Source: Bacillota bacterium
GTDB lineage: Bacteria > Bacillota > Clostridia > Lachnospirales > Anaerotignaceae
Reading direction: 5' to 3'
NCBI GenBank assembly: GCA_017534115.1
Contig: JAFWDD010000087.1
Coordinates: 17,771 to 81,770, forward strand
DNA length: 64,000 bases
Positions within the stretch are counted from its first letter, which is position 1, and every line of letters begins with the position of its first letter. Below the pieces are notes generated by a model. That model did no database searches. It saw only the letters and a program-made list of their open reading frames with translations, and was not told the origin of the DNA. Positions 44,574 to 52,495 of this stretch are shown one piece after another. The position numbers were made by a program, and so were the translations under genes.

Positions 44574-45491
44574 ATGTATTCGGTATCTTTGGAAAGAATG
44601 GTAAAAGAAAATGAACTTCGTGTTCTGGTTCCCGAAATTGACATGACGGGAAGAATGATAACCAGAACGGAGGTCAGCAGACCGGCTCTTCAGCTTGCCG
44701 GATTTTATGAATATTTTGATAATGAAAGAGTCCAGATACTGGGCAAAATGGAATTTTCGTTCCTCAGGCAGATGGAGGAACAGGTAAGAAGAGACACTAT
44801 CGAGAAAATATTCGAAAGGCGCGTTCCATGCGTTATAGTATGCAAAAAGCTTGAACCTTTTCCGGAAATGTTCGAGTTTGCGAAAAAATATGATGTTCCT
44901 CTTCTGGGTTCGGATTTCGGTACATCCGAATCCCTGGGAGAAATAATCCGCTGGCTTAAGTCTGAACTTGCGGAAAGAATAACCCTTCACGGGGTTTTAG
45001 TCGATGTATACGGCGAAGGCGTACTTATAATGGGCGAAAGCGGAATTGGAAAAAGTGAAGCCGCTCTGGAGCTTATAAAAAGAGGACACCGTCTTGTGGC
45101 GGATGATGCCGTAATAATCAGAAGAATATCCCACAGAAAGCTCATAGGGACCTGCCCTGAAATAATAAGGCATTTCATAGAGCTCAGAGGTATAGGTATA
45201 ATAAATGTAAGACAGCTTTTCGGTGTGGGTGCTGTTAAGCTCAGCCACGCAATAGACCTTATTGTCCGTCTTGAGGCCGACGACCCTAAAAGAACATATG
45301 ACAGACTTGGAATTGACGAGGAATACATGGATATTCTTGGAAACAAGGTCGTTTGCATGAGAATCCCCGTAAGACCGGGTCGAAACTTAGCTGTTATCTG
45401 CGAAACGGCGGCAATTAATCACAGACAGAAGAGATTCGGATACAACGCTGCAGAGGATATAAGCTATAAGATTAATAATAGTATGTATTGA
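44574..45491 (+). CDS. hprK: HPr kinase/phosphorylase
   Basis: Sensor enzyme of carbon catabolite control, 305 residues, which phosphorylates Ser46 of HPr and Crh. Motifs are the Walker A GESGIGKSEAALEL, LVADDAVIIR and the signature ELRGIGIINVRQLFG. It heads a cluster with murB, rapZ, whiA and a Crh-like gene, so kinase and substrate are encoded 2.8 kb apart. Start ATG 44574 follows GAGGAAG. Confidence 0.96.
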   Translation: MYSVSLERMVKENELRVLVPEIDMTGRMITRTEVSRPALQLAGFYEYFDNERVQILGKMEFSFLRQMEEQVRRDTIEKIFERRVPCVIVCKKLEPFPEMFEFAKKYDVPLLGSDFGTSESLGEIIRWLKSELAERITLHGVLVDVYGEGVLIMGESGIGKSEAALELIKRGHRLVADDAVIIRRISHRKLIGTCPEIIRHFIELRGIGIINVRQLFGVGAVKLSHAIDLIVRLEADDPKRTYDRLGIDEEYMDILGNKVVCMRIPVRPGRNLAVICETAAINHRQKRFGYNAAEDISYKINNSMY

Positions 45492-45510
45492 TTGTTGGAG
45501 GATGAACATA

Positions 45511-46428
45511 TTGAGTAATTTTTCGTATATTTTTGATATTCTGAAATCGGAAAATATATCAGGCGGGGTTTTAAAGGATGAACCCATGAGCCTGCACACA
45601 TCTTTCAAAACAGGAGGACCTGCGGATGTATTTGTGAGTCCTGCCGATGAAAATGAACTGAAAAAAGTAATAGAAATTCTGAAAAAAGAAAATGCGCCTG
45701 CATTTGTAATAGGCAACGGAACCAATCTTCTTGTGAAGGATAATGGCATAAGAGGAGTAGTTGTGCACATAGGCAAAGGGTTTTCTTATATAAACACAAA
45801 GAATGAAGAAATAACTGCGGGAGCAGGATGCCTCATGTCGGAAATCGCCCAGAACGCGTTGGATAATTCTCTGACAGGATTTGAATTCGCGTCGGGAATA
45901 CCCGGTTCTTTCGGAGGTGGAATGTTCATGAACGCGGGAGCCTATGACGGAGAGATGAAAAATGTGCTTAAAGCTGCAAAGGTTTTGGACAGGAACACTC
46001 TGGAGATATTTGAGATTTCCGCAGAGGAGCTTGATCTGGGATACAGAAAAAGTTCCGTTGAAGCAAAAGGGTATATTGTCCTTGAAGGCACTATTAAGCT
46101 GGGAAAAGGGGATTATGACAAAATAAAAGACAAAATGAACGACCTGAATTCCCAGAGGAGAGAAAAACAGCCGCTTACATTCCCCAGCGCGGGAAGCACA
46201 TTCAAAAGACCGGAAGGCTATTTTGCCGGAAAGCTTATTTCGGACAGCGGCCTCAAGGGATTTTCTGTGGGCGGAGCACAGGTTTCCGAAAAACATGCCG
46301 GTTTTGTAATAAATAAAGGAAACGCTACAACAGCGGATATATTGTCCGTAATAAAACATTGTCAGGAAACGGTTTTTGATAATTACGGAGTAATGCTTGA
46401 AACAGAGGTAAGAATACTCGGCGAGTAG
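45511..46428 (+). CDS. murB: UDP-N-acetylmuramate dehydrogenase
   Basis: A FAD enzyme of 305 residues that reduces the enolpyruvyl product of MurA to UDP-MurNAc. HTSFKTGGPADVFV, VIGNGTNLLVKDNG, SGIPGSFGGGMFMNAGAY and PSAGSTFKRPEGYFAG identify the short (type II) MurB. I prefer the TTG at 45511, nine bases after GGAGG; the ATG at 45502 abuts the same site. Confidence 0.96.
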   Translation: MSNFSYIFDILKSENISGGVLKDEPMSLHTSFKTGGPADVFVSPADENELKKVIEILKKENAPAFVIGNGTNLLVKDNGIRGVVVHIGKGFSYINTKNEEITAGAGCLMSEIAQNALDNSLTGFEFASGIPGSFGGGMFMNAGAYDGEMKNVLKAAKVLDRNTLEIFEISAEELDLGYRKSSVEAKGYIVLEGTIKLGKGDYDKIKDKMNDLNSQRREKQPLTFPSAGSTFKRPEGYFAGKLISDSGLKGFSVGGAQVSEKHAGFVINKGNATTADILSVIKHCQETVFDNYGVMLETEVRILGE

Positions 46429-46456
46429 GAAGACCCCTTTTAAGGAGAGGATATAA

Positions 46457-47329
46457 ATGAAGCTTTTAATTGTGACAGGAATGTCGGGAGCGGGAAAGTC
46501 GACCGTGCTCAAGTTTCTGGAAGACTATAATTTTTTCTGTATAGATAATCTTCCGCCTGCTCTTATGATGAAATTCGCGGAGCTTTGTTATGAAAAAGGC
46601 TGGGAAATAGAAAAGGTTGCCGTAGGAATAGATATCCGCGGAGGCAAGCTTTTTGATGACTTTTTCAATGCTCTGGAGGAGCTTAAAGCTAACGGATATG
46701 ACAATAAAATACTTTTCCTGGATGCTTCTGACAACGTACTTGTGAAGAGGTATAAGGAAACAAGAAGACTGCATCCTCTTTCAAAAGGCGGTACGATTCT
46801 TGCCGGAATAACCAAGGAAAGAGAGCTTTTGGAAGACATAAAGGAAAAATCCGATTATATAATTGATACCAGCAATATTTTGACACGAGAGCTGAAAGAG
46901 CAGATAAAGAAGATTTTCATAGACAATATGGACTTCGAAAACCTTATGATTACGGTTAATTCCTTTGGTTATAAATACGGAATACCCATGGATTCGGATC
47001 TTGTTTTTGACGTGAGGTTCCTTCCAAATCCGTTTTATATAGCTGAATTGAAGGAATATACAGGAAATGACGATCCTGTATATAACTATGTAATGGGATT
47101 CGAGGAAAGCAACGAGTTTCTTGAAAAGGTTGTTAATCTGCTGGAATTTCTCATACCGTACTATATCAGAGAGGGTAAGAACCAGCTGGTTATAAGCATC
47201 GGCTGTACAGGCGGCAAGCACAGGTCTGTTACCATCGCGAAAGCGCTGGGAAATGAGCTTATCTGCGCGGGACATTCAGTAATTATTAATCATAACGACA
47301 TCGAAAAAGACAAAAAGAACAAAAAATAA
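46457..47329 (+). CDS. rapZ: RapZ/YvcJ-family nucleotide-binding protein
   Basis: A 290-residue P-loop protein (GMSGAGKSTVLKFLED, CIDNLPPALM), with ISIGCTGGKHRSVTIAKAL in the C-terminal half. In Bacillus YvcJ affects competence and in enterics RapZ controls GlcN6P synthase RNA; the role in Clostridia is unclear. The yvcK gene often found between rapZ and whiA is absent here. Confidence 0.94.
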   Translation: MKLLIVTGMSGAGKSTVLKFLEDYNFFCIDNLPPALMMKFAELCYEKGWEIEKVAVGIDIRGGKLFDDFFNALEELKANGYDNKILFLDASDNVLVKRYKETRRLHPLSKGGTILAGITKERELLEDIKEKSDYIIDTSNILTRELKEQIKKIFIDNMDFENLMITVNSFGYKYGIPMDSDLVFDVRFLPNPFYIAELKEYTGNDDPVYNYVMGFEESNEFLEKVVNLLEFLIPYYIREGKNQLVISIGCTGGKHRSVTIAKALGNELICAGHSVIINHNDIEKDKKNKK

Positions 47330-47358
47330 GTTTTGTCTTTGAGAAGGAGGATAAAACT

Positions 47359-48321
47359 TTGTCATTTTCATCTAATGTTAAGAACGAATTGTCCCATCAT
47401 TTTGGGAAAGCAAGGCACTGCAACGTTGCGGAATTGGCGGCAATAATAAATTTATGCGGACAAATCCTGTCTATACGGGGGCAAATTTGTTTAAAAATTC
47501 AGACAGAAAAAGTTTACATTGCCAGAAAATACTTTACATTACTGAAAAAAACTTTTAATATAGACAGTGAGGTATCAGTGAGAAACAATACCCGGCTAAA
47601 GAAAAATAAAGTTTATACTCTCATTGTAAAGGATCAGAAAAAGATAGAAAAGCTTATGAGGGAAACAGGATTTCAAAAAGACTCCGAGCCGGAGTTTTCC
47701 CTTGAAAAGCATATTGACGCAGACATTGTAAAGCGTGTATGTTGTAAGAGGGCTTTTATAAGAGGAGCGTTTCTTGCGGCAGGTTCTTTGTCGGATCCGG
47801 AAAAGTCGTATCATATGGAATTTGTTAATCAGTCAAGAAATATGGCGGAGAGCATGAGAGACATTATAAACTCTTTCGGAATGGACTCTAAAATTGTTGA
47901 GAGAAAGGGTCACAGTATTGTATACCTTAAGGAAGGCGAACAGATAGTTGACCTTCTCAATATCATGGAGGCACACGTATCATTGATGGAGCTTGAAAAT
48001 GTGCGTATTTTAAAGGATATGCGCAATTCAGTCAACAGAAGAGTAAACTGTGAGGCTGCGAACATTGGTAAAATCGTAAAAGCCTCTGTAAAACAGACAG
48101 ACAACATCAGATATATAATGGAAAATATGGATATTTCCGAACTTCCGGAGACATTGATCGAAACAGCCGAGCTGAGGCTCAAGTATCCAGACGCCAGTCT
48201 GAAGGAGCTGGGCGATATGATGTGTCCAAAGGTAGGAAAGTCCGGCGTAAACCACAGGTTAAGAAAGCTAAATGAAATAGCGAACGAATTAAAAGATAAT
48301 AGGGGGATAAGCCATGATTGA
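47359..48321 (+). CDS. whiA: WhiA sporulation/division regulator
   Basis: A 320-residue DNA-binding protein with an N-terminal LAGLIDADG-like domain (CNVAELAAIINLCG ... RGAFLAAGSLSDPEKSYHMEF) and a C-terminal helix-turn-helix (LKYPDASLKELGDMM, GVNHRLRKLNEIA). In Firmicutes it influences division and chromosome segregation. A TTG start at 47359 follows GGAGGATAAAAC. Its end overlaps the Crh-like gene by 8 bp. Confidence 0.95.
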   Translation: MSFSSNVKNELSHHFGKARHCNVAELAAIINLCGQILSIRGQICLKIQTEKVYIARKYFTLLKKTFNIDSEVSVRNNTRLKKNKVYTLIVKDQKKIEKLMRETGFQKDSEPEFSLEKHIDADIVKRVCCKRAFIRGAFLAAGSLSDPEKSYHMEFVNQSRNMAESMRDIINSFGMDSKIVERKGHSIVYLKEGEQIVDLLNIMEAHVSLMELENVRILKDMRNSVNRRVNCEAANIGKIVKASVKQTDNIRYIMENMDISELPETLIETAELRLKYPDASLKELGDMMCPKVGKSGVNHRLRKLNEIANELKDNRGISHD

Positions 48322-48559
48322 AAAGGATATCAAAGTAAGTGTTAATTTTGACACAAGACAGGCTGCTTTCTTTGTTCAGACAGCCAACAGATTCGAAAGT
48401 AAGTTAGAACTCATTCTTGAGGGCAAGAGAATTAATGCCAAAAGCATAATGGGCACAATTTCCCTCGGAATAACCGAAGGCTGCGATCTTAAAATACTTG
48501 CGGAAGGAAAAGACGAGGAAAAAGCAGTTGCGGATCTCTCTGCAGTGCTGGTGAAATAA
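48314..48559 (+). CDS. Crh-like HPr-family protein (no active-site His)
   Basis: An 81-residue HPr-fold protein. The HprK target serine is present in AKSIMGTISLGI, but the phosphotransfer His of HPr (GxHARPA) is replaced by Asp in NFDTRQAAFF. It therefore cannot act in the PTS phosphorelay and should serve only as a regulatory HprK substrate, like Crh of Bacillus, which also lacks this His. Located in the hprK-murB-rapZ-whiA cluster. A rho-independent terminator follows. Confidence 0.88.
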   Translation: MIEKDIKVSVNFDTRQAAFFVQTANRFESKLELILEGKRINAKSIMGTISLGITEGCDLKILAEGKDEEKAVADLSAVLVK

Positions 48560-48601
48560 GTAAAAATTGATTTTTTGGATATTTAGGACTACATAATTTT
48601 G

Positions 48602-48629
48602 ACGGATAAGGCTGCTTATCCGTTTTTTT
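48602..48629 (+). terminator. Terminator after the hprK-crh cluster
   Basis: Perfect 8-bp stem (48602-48609 with 48616-48623), a 6-base loop and seven T. Confidence 0.85.
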
Positions 48630-48768
48630 GTTGGAATATTCTCCAGCTTCAAAATCAGCATCGTTAATGAATAAAGATAATATAGTCATAGAGGAACCAG
48701 TCCAAAGTTAGAGGCAGAAAACCCTCTGTTATTACTTTAATTACAAGCCCGCAAGGGGATTTCTTCAT

Positions 48769-48797
48769 TTGACAGCAAATGTAATTTGTTGTAATAT
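48769..48797 (+). promoter_or_regulatory. Strong promoter of the crotonase gene
   Basis: Consensus TTGACA (48769-48774), 17 bases, TAATAT (48792-48797). The segment 48630-48768 before it holds no gene. Confidence 0.75.
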
Positions 48798-48860
48798 CAA
48801 AGAAAAGGCTGTTTAGTCTCAATTTTATGTGAATATCTAATTAACAGGAGGTTTATTATT

Positions 48861-49637
48861 ATGGCTAATGTACTTTGCAATGTAGAAAATGAAATAGCTA
48901 CAGTTACAATTAACAGACCCAAGGCAATGAATGCTTTGAATGAAGATGTTATTTCTGAATTAGGCGTTATTATTGATGACATTTCAAAAAGAAAAGATGT
49001 AAAGATCGTTATTATCACAGGCGCAGGAGACAAATCCTTCGTAGCAGGCGCTGACATCACATCAATGCAGATGATGACACCCGCACAGGCAAAGAATTTC
49101 GCTCTTACAACTCATAAAGTATTCTGCGCAATCGAAAGAATGCCTCAGATCGCTATCGCAGCAGTAAACGGCTTCGCTCTCGGCGGCGGCTGTGAACTTG
49201 CTATGTGCTGTGACCTTAGATATGCTGCTGACTCTGCAGTATTCGGACAGCCCGAAGTTGGCCTCGGAATCATTCCCGGATTCGCAGGTACACAGAGACT
49301 TCCTCGTCTCGTAGGCAAAGCTTATGCAAAAGAGCTTATTTTCACAGCTGACATTATCAAAGCTGACGAAGCTTACAGAATAGGTCTTGTAAACAAAGTA
49401 GTTCCCAAAGACGAGCTTATGGCATTCTGCGTAAAGAGAGCAGAAACAATCAAGAGCAAAGCTATGTTCGCAGTTAGCATCGCAAAAGCTGCTATCAACG
49501 AAGGTATGGACGTTGACGCTGACACAAGCTACAGACTTGAAGCTGAAAAATTCGGTATGTGCTTCTCATCACCCGACCAGCGTGAAGGCATGACAGCATT
49601 TATTGAAAAGAGAAAACCCAATCTTACAGATTTCTAA
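48861..49637 (+). CDS. crt: Crotonase / short-chain enoyl-CoA hydratase
   Basis: A 258-residue enoyl-CoA hydratase, probably 3-hydroxybutyryl-CoA dehydratase of a butyryl-CoA pathway. AGADITSMQ and GFALGGGCELAM (first catalytic Glu), then GQPEVGLGIIPGFAGTQRLPRLVG (second Glu) are all present. Codon use is strongly biased to C-ending and AGA/GGC codons, unlike its neighbours, and the promoter is near consensus, so very high expression is likely. The usual partners (thl, hbd, bcd, etfAB) are not adjacent. AGGAGG precedes the ATG. Substrate chain length is inferred only. Confidence 0.9.
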   Translation: MANVLCNVENEIATVTINRPKAMNALNEDVISELGVIIDDISKRKDVKIVIITGAGDKSFVAGADITSMQMMTPAQAKNFALTTHKVFCAIERMPQIAIAAVNGFALGGGCELAMCCDLRYAADSAVFGQPEVGLGIIPGFAGTQRLPRLVGKAYAKELIFTADIIKADEAYRIGLVNKVVPKDELMAFCVKRAETIKSKAMFAVSIAKAAINEGMDVDADTSYRLEAEKFGMCFSSPDQREGMTAFIEKRKPNLTDF

Positions 49638-49674
49638 GATTGACTTAATAAAAAATATTTAGCATGTAAATATG

Positions 49675-49710
49675 TCCCGAAGCTTCAATTTGTACGAGGT
49701 TTCGGGATTT
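49675..49710 (+). terminator. Terminator after crt
   Basis: 7-bp stem (49675-49681 with 49701-49707), GC-rich, then a short T-run. Confidence 0.6.
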
Positions 49711-49713
49711 GTT

Positions 49714-49777
49714 GAGATGTTCCTTGCAAGGGTCTGCTGTGACAGACAAACCATCTCATAAATAAAAAACAGGGAGG
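49714..49777 (+). promoter_or_regulatory. Structured leader of queT, candidate preQ1-type riboswitch
   Basis: A three-way-junction fold is possible. P1 GAGATG (49714-49719) pairs with CATCTC (49752-49757). P2 is the palindrome CCTTGCAAGG (49722-49731). P3 GTCTG (49732-49736) pairs with CAGAC (49743-49747). The P3 loop CTGT can also pair with ACAG (49769-49772), which overlaps the start of the AGGGAGG ribosome site, as in pseudoknot riboswitches. queT genes are often controlled by preQ1 riboswitches. I could not match a specific preQ1 class consensus. Confidence 0.4.
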
Positions 49778-49786
49778 TTTTTTTAA

Positions 49787-50293
49787 TTGAATAGAAGATA
49801 TAGTACAAAGATGATCGCCGTTACCGGTATGGTAGCCGCTGTATACGCGGTACTGACAGTTATGCTCGCGCCTATAAGCTTTATGTCGGTGCAGTTCAGA
49901 ATTTCAGAAGTTATGATACTTCTTGCTTTTATTTCTCCGGAGTATTGTCCCGGGCTCATTTTAGGCTGCGCAATAGCCAATCTTTTCAGCCCTATGGGCA
50001 TGGTCGATGTTGTTTTCGGAACACTTTCCACAGTTATGGCTGTCTGGGGAATCACTCATACAAAAAAACTTCTGCCCGCAACTCTTTGGGCAGCGGCTGA
50101 AGGCCTTATAATCGGAGCAGAGCTTGCTTATGTGTTCCATATGAATTACTGGCTTGCTGCAGGTTCCGTTGCGCTTGGTCAGTTTGCGGTAGTGACAATT
50201 ATCGGATATCCTCTGTTTAAATGGATTATGAAAAACAACGCTTTAATGAGGGTTTTAAAATTCCCTGCAAAGCAAAAAAGAATTGAAGCATAA
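49787..50293 (+). CDS. queT: QueT-family transporter (queuosine precursor uptake)
   Basis: A 168-residue membrane protein with about five hydrophobic segments, an ECF-type substrate-binding component expected to take up preQ1/queuosine precursors. RISEVMILLAFISPEYCPGL and LGCAIANLFSPMGMVDVVFG are characteristic of the family. A TTG start follows AGGGAGG at nine bases. Energising ECF subunits are not encoded nearby. Confidence 0.88.
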   Translation: MNRRYSTKMIAVTGMVAAVYAVLTVMLAPISFMSVQFRISEVMILLAFISPEYCPGLILGCAIANLFSPMGMVDVVFGTLSTVMAVWGITHTKKLLPATLWAAAEGLIIGAELAYVFHMNYWLAAGSVALGQFAVVTIIGYPLFKWIMKNNALMRVLKFPAKQKRIEA

Positions 50294-50325
50294 AAAAGGA
50301 GCATTTCAATATGCTCCTTTTTGTA
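50294..50325. terminator. Bidirectional terminator between queT and trpS
   Basis: Perfect 11-bp stem (50294-50304 with 50311-50321) bounded by A- and T-runs. Confidence 0.85.
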
Positions 50326-50331
50326 TGTCTT

Positions 50332-51336
50332 TTACCTAACCTTAGGCGGAAATCCCACTTTCTTCTGTACCTTGGAAAGTGTTTTTGATGCCAGATAGTT
50401 TGCTTTTGCTGTATTATCCTTTATGATCTGGTCGATGTATTTCTTATCTTTTGAAAGCTCTTTGAATTTCTGCTGCAAAGGTTCTAATTCCGCAACTACA
50501 GCCTCGCCCACGGCAACCTTGAAATCGCCATATCCCGAGTTTGCGAATTCCTCAGAAATAGCGTCATTTGTCTTGCCTGTTACAGCGGAATAAATATTCA
50601 TGAGGTTCTTGATTCCCGGCTTGTCGTCTCTGTAAACGATCTCGTTTCCGGAATCCGTAACTGAACGTTTGATTTTGTTCATGATAACATTTGGTTCGTC
50701 CAGAAGAAGAATTGTGTTGTTTTTGTTCTCGTCGGATTTGGACATTTTCTTTTCAGGATCCTGAAGAGCCATGATCCTTGCTCCAGCTTTTCCGATATAC
50801 GCTTCGGGAACCTTGAACACATCCCCGTAAATATTATTGAACCTAATAGCAATATCCCTTGCCATTTCCAGATGCTGGCGCTGGTCGTCCCCAACGGGTA
50901 CAAGGTCGGTCTGATAAAGAAGTATATCCGCCGCCATAAGTACAGGATATGTAAAAAGCCCTGCGTTTATATTTTCGGCGTGCTTCTGGCTTTTTTCCTT
51001 AAACTGAGTCATTCTGGAAAGTTCGCCCATATATGTGAAGCAGTTCAGAATCCAGCCCAGTTCGGCATGTCCCGAAACATGAGACTGATAATAAATAATG
51101 TTCTTTTCAGGGTCAAGTCCTGCAGCTATGTACTGCATGAGCAGGTCTCTGGACTGTTTTCTCAAAGCCGCAGGGTCCTGGCGCACAGTAATTGCGTGAA
51201 GGTCCACAATACAGTACAAACAATTATATTCATCCTGGAGCAGAGTCCAGTTTTTCAAAGCTCCAAGGTAATTTCCCAATGTAATAAAGCCCGAAGGCTG
51301 CATTCCGCTGAATATGGTTTTTTTATCGTCGCCCAT
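50332..51336 (-). CDS. trpS: Tryptophanyl-tRNA synthetase
   Basis: Class I synthetase of 334 residues. The HIGH-equivalent is PSGFITLGNYLGA, the KMSKS loop is present intact (DPEKKMSKSDE), and GDDQRQHLEMARDIA is typical of TrpRS. I prefer the ATG at 51336 because the ATG at 51348 directly abuts the AGGAG site. It is three to fifteen bases downstream of the SGNH-ProX fusion gene, so these are probably cotranscribed. Confidence 0.95.
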   Translation of the reverse strand: MGDDKKTIFSGMQPSGFITLGNYLGALKNWTLLQDEYNCLYCIVDLHAITVRQDPAALRKQSRDLLMQYIAAGLDPEKNIIYYQSHVSGHAELGWILNCFTYMGELSRMTQFKEKSQKHAENINAGLFTYPVLMAADILLYQTDLVPVGDDQRQHLEMARDIAIRFNNIYGDVFKVPEAYIGKAGARIMALQDPEKKMSKSDENKNNTILLLDEPNVIMNKIKRSVTDSGNEIVYRDDKPGIKNLMNIYSAVTGKTNDAISEEFANSGYGDFKVAVGEAVVAELEPLQQKFKELSKDKKYIDQIIKDNTAKANYLASKTLSKVQKKVGFPPKVR

Positions 51337-51351
51337 AGTATTTTTCATCTC

Positions 51352-52485
51352 CTAAAGTTTTATGATCTGCACTGAGTTTCCATGATTTCTTATCAATTCT
51401 TCAAGGTCTTCGAATTTCATGAACACAGTGGCCGTATTTTCGTTTGGATGTATTCCGACAAATTCCTTTGCCGCCAAATCTTCATCGAATATAATTTTAA
51501 CAGAAGAATCGTCATTATTCAAGACTCCCAGAGGGGAGACGGAGCCTTTTTCCAGCCCAAGATATTTTTTCAAGCGTTCCTCGGACGCGAAACTTAAGTT
51601 TTTTGCTCCAAGAATCCAGCTTAATTCCTTTAGATCTGCGGTTTTATTTTTTTCCATGGAAACAAGATAATGTTCCTTTCCGTTTTGATTTCGAAGAAAC
51701 AGATTTTTCGCAATGCAGTCGCTGTGCGGAAGTCCCAGCTTTTCCATTTCCTCTATGGTATAAACGGGAGTATGCTCGTAAAGTTCATATTCAACGCCTG
51801 ATTTATTCAGTCTTTCCAAAGTTTTTTCCTTCATGGATACATCCTTCAGAATTCCGTTTTCATCCAGCAAAGCGCAAAGGCCTTCCAAAGTACACTCATA
51901 AATAAGGTCATAGCCTTTGTTTCTCAGATGGACTCCGTCAAACTGCAGGCAGTCCTCGTAATCTCCGCCGGTTTTTTCCATAACGTAATTATAGAAATCG
52001 AAGAGCGGGCAGCCGTATTTTTCAGCAACCTCTTTGACTATACCGCCGTATTTCTGGATTCTCTCATTGTCTGTGTAAGCGAAAAATCCCAGCTCCTCCA
52101 CAGGAGGCGGCGTCATGAGAATAGGCAGTGTATATCCTCCGTTAAGTGTTGAGCCTGTCTGGTGATTTTTAATTTCATATACGATTTTCTCCATGTTTTT
52201 CCTGAAAAGTGCAGGCATATTGTACTGATACTCTTCAAAGGAACTGTCGTTTGAGCCGAAAAGTATGATTACTATATCCGGATTATAATAAATAACATCA
52301 CGATTCAGGCGGCTGAGAGCGTCCATGGTCGTGTCTCCGTTTTCTCCGCTGTTTATGACTTTCCACTCAACATTTGGGTATTTTTCCGGCAAAGCATCCT
52401 GAAGCCTTTTCATGTGAGTGTATTTGGAAGCCACTCCATATCCGTATGTAAGACTGTCGCCGAAGCCTACAATTGTTGTTTTCAT
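51352..52485 (-). CDS. SGNH/GDSL hydrolase fused to ProX-type tRNA-editing domain
   Basis: A 377-residue two-domain protein. Residues 1 to about 205 form an SGNH hydrolase with blocks GFGDSLTYGYG (Ser), INSGENGDT, LFGSNDSS and DGVHLRNKG (Asp-His), all intact. Residues about 215-377 are a YbaK/ProX-type domain: HTPVYTIEEME, CIAKNLFLRN (conserved Lys), YLVSMEKNKTADLKEL and GSVSPLGVLNND, the hallmark of trans-acting enzymes that deacylate misacylated tRNA-Pro. The nucleotide run is continuous, with no frameshift at the joint. It lies in a minus-strand series with an EPSPS-like gene upstream and trpS downstream. The reason for joining an esterase with an editing domain is unknown. Confidence 0.85.
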   Translation of the reverse strand: MKTTIVGFGDSLTYGYGVASKYTHMKRLQDALPEKYPNVEWKVINSGENGDTTMDALSRLNRDVIYYNPDIVIILFGSNDSSFEEYQYNMPALFRKNMEKIVYEIKNHQTGSTLNGGYTLPILMTPPPVEELGFFAYTDNERIQKYGGIVKEVAEKYGCPLFDFYNYVMEKTGGDYEDCLQFDGVHLRNKGYDLIYECTLEGLCALLDENGILKDVSMKEKTLERLNKSGVEYELYEHTPVYTIEEMEKLGLPHSDCIAKNLFLRNQNGKEHYLVSMEKNKTADLKELSWILGAKNLSFASEERLKKYLGLEKGSVSPLGVLNNDDSSVKIIFDEDLAAKEFVGIHPNENTATVFMKFEDLEELIRNHGNSVQIIKL

Positions 52486-52495
52486 ATGTTTTACC

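Noticed and set aside
45571..46512. Long antisense frame (313 codons) opposite murB
   Set aside because: A composition shadow of murB with no recognisable domain and no start signal.
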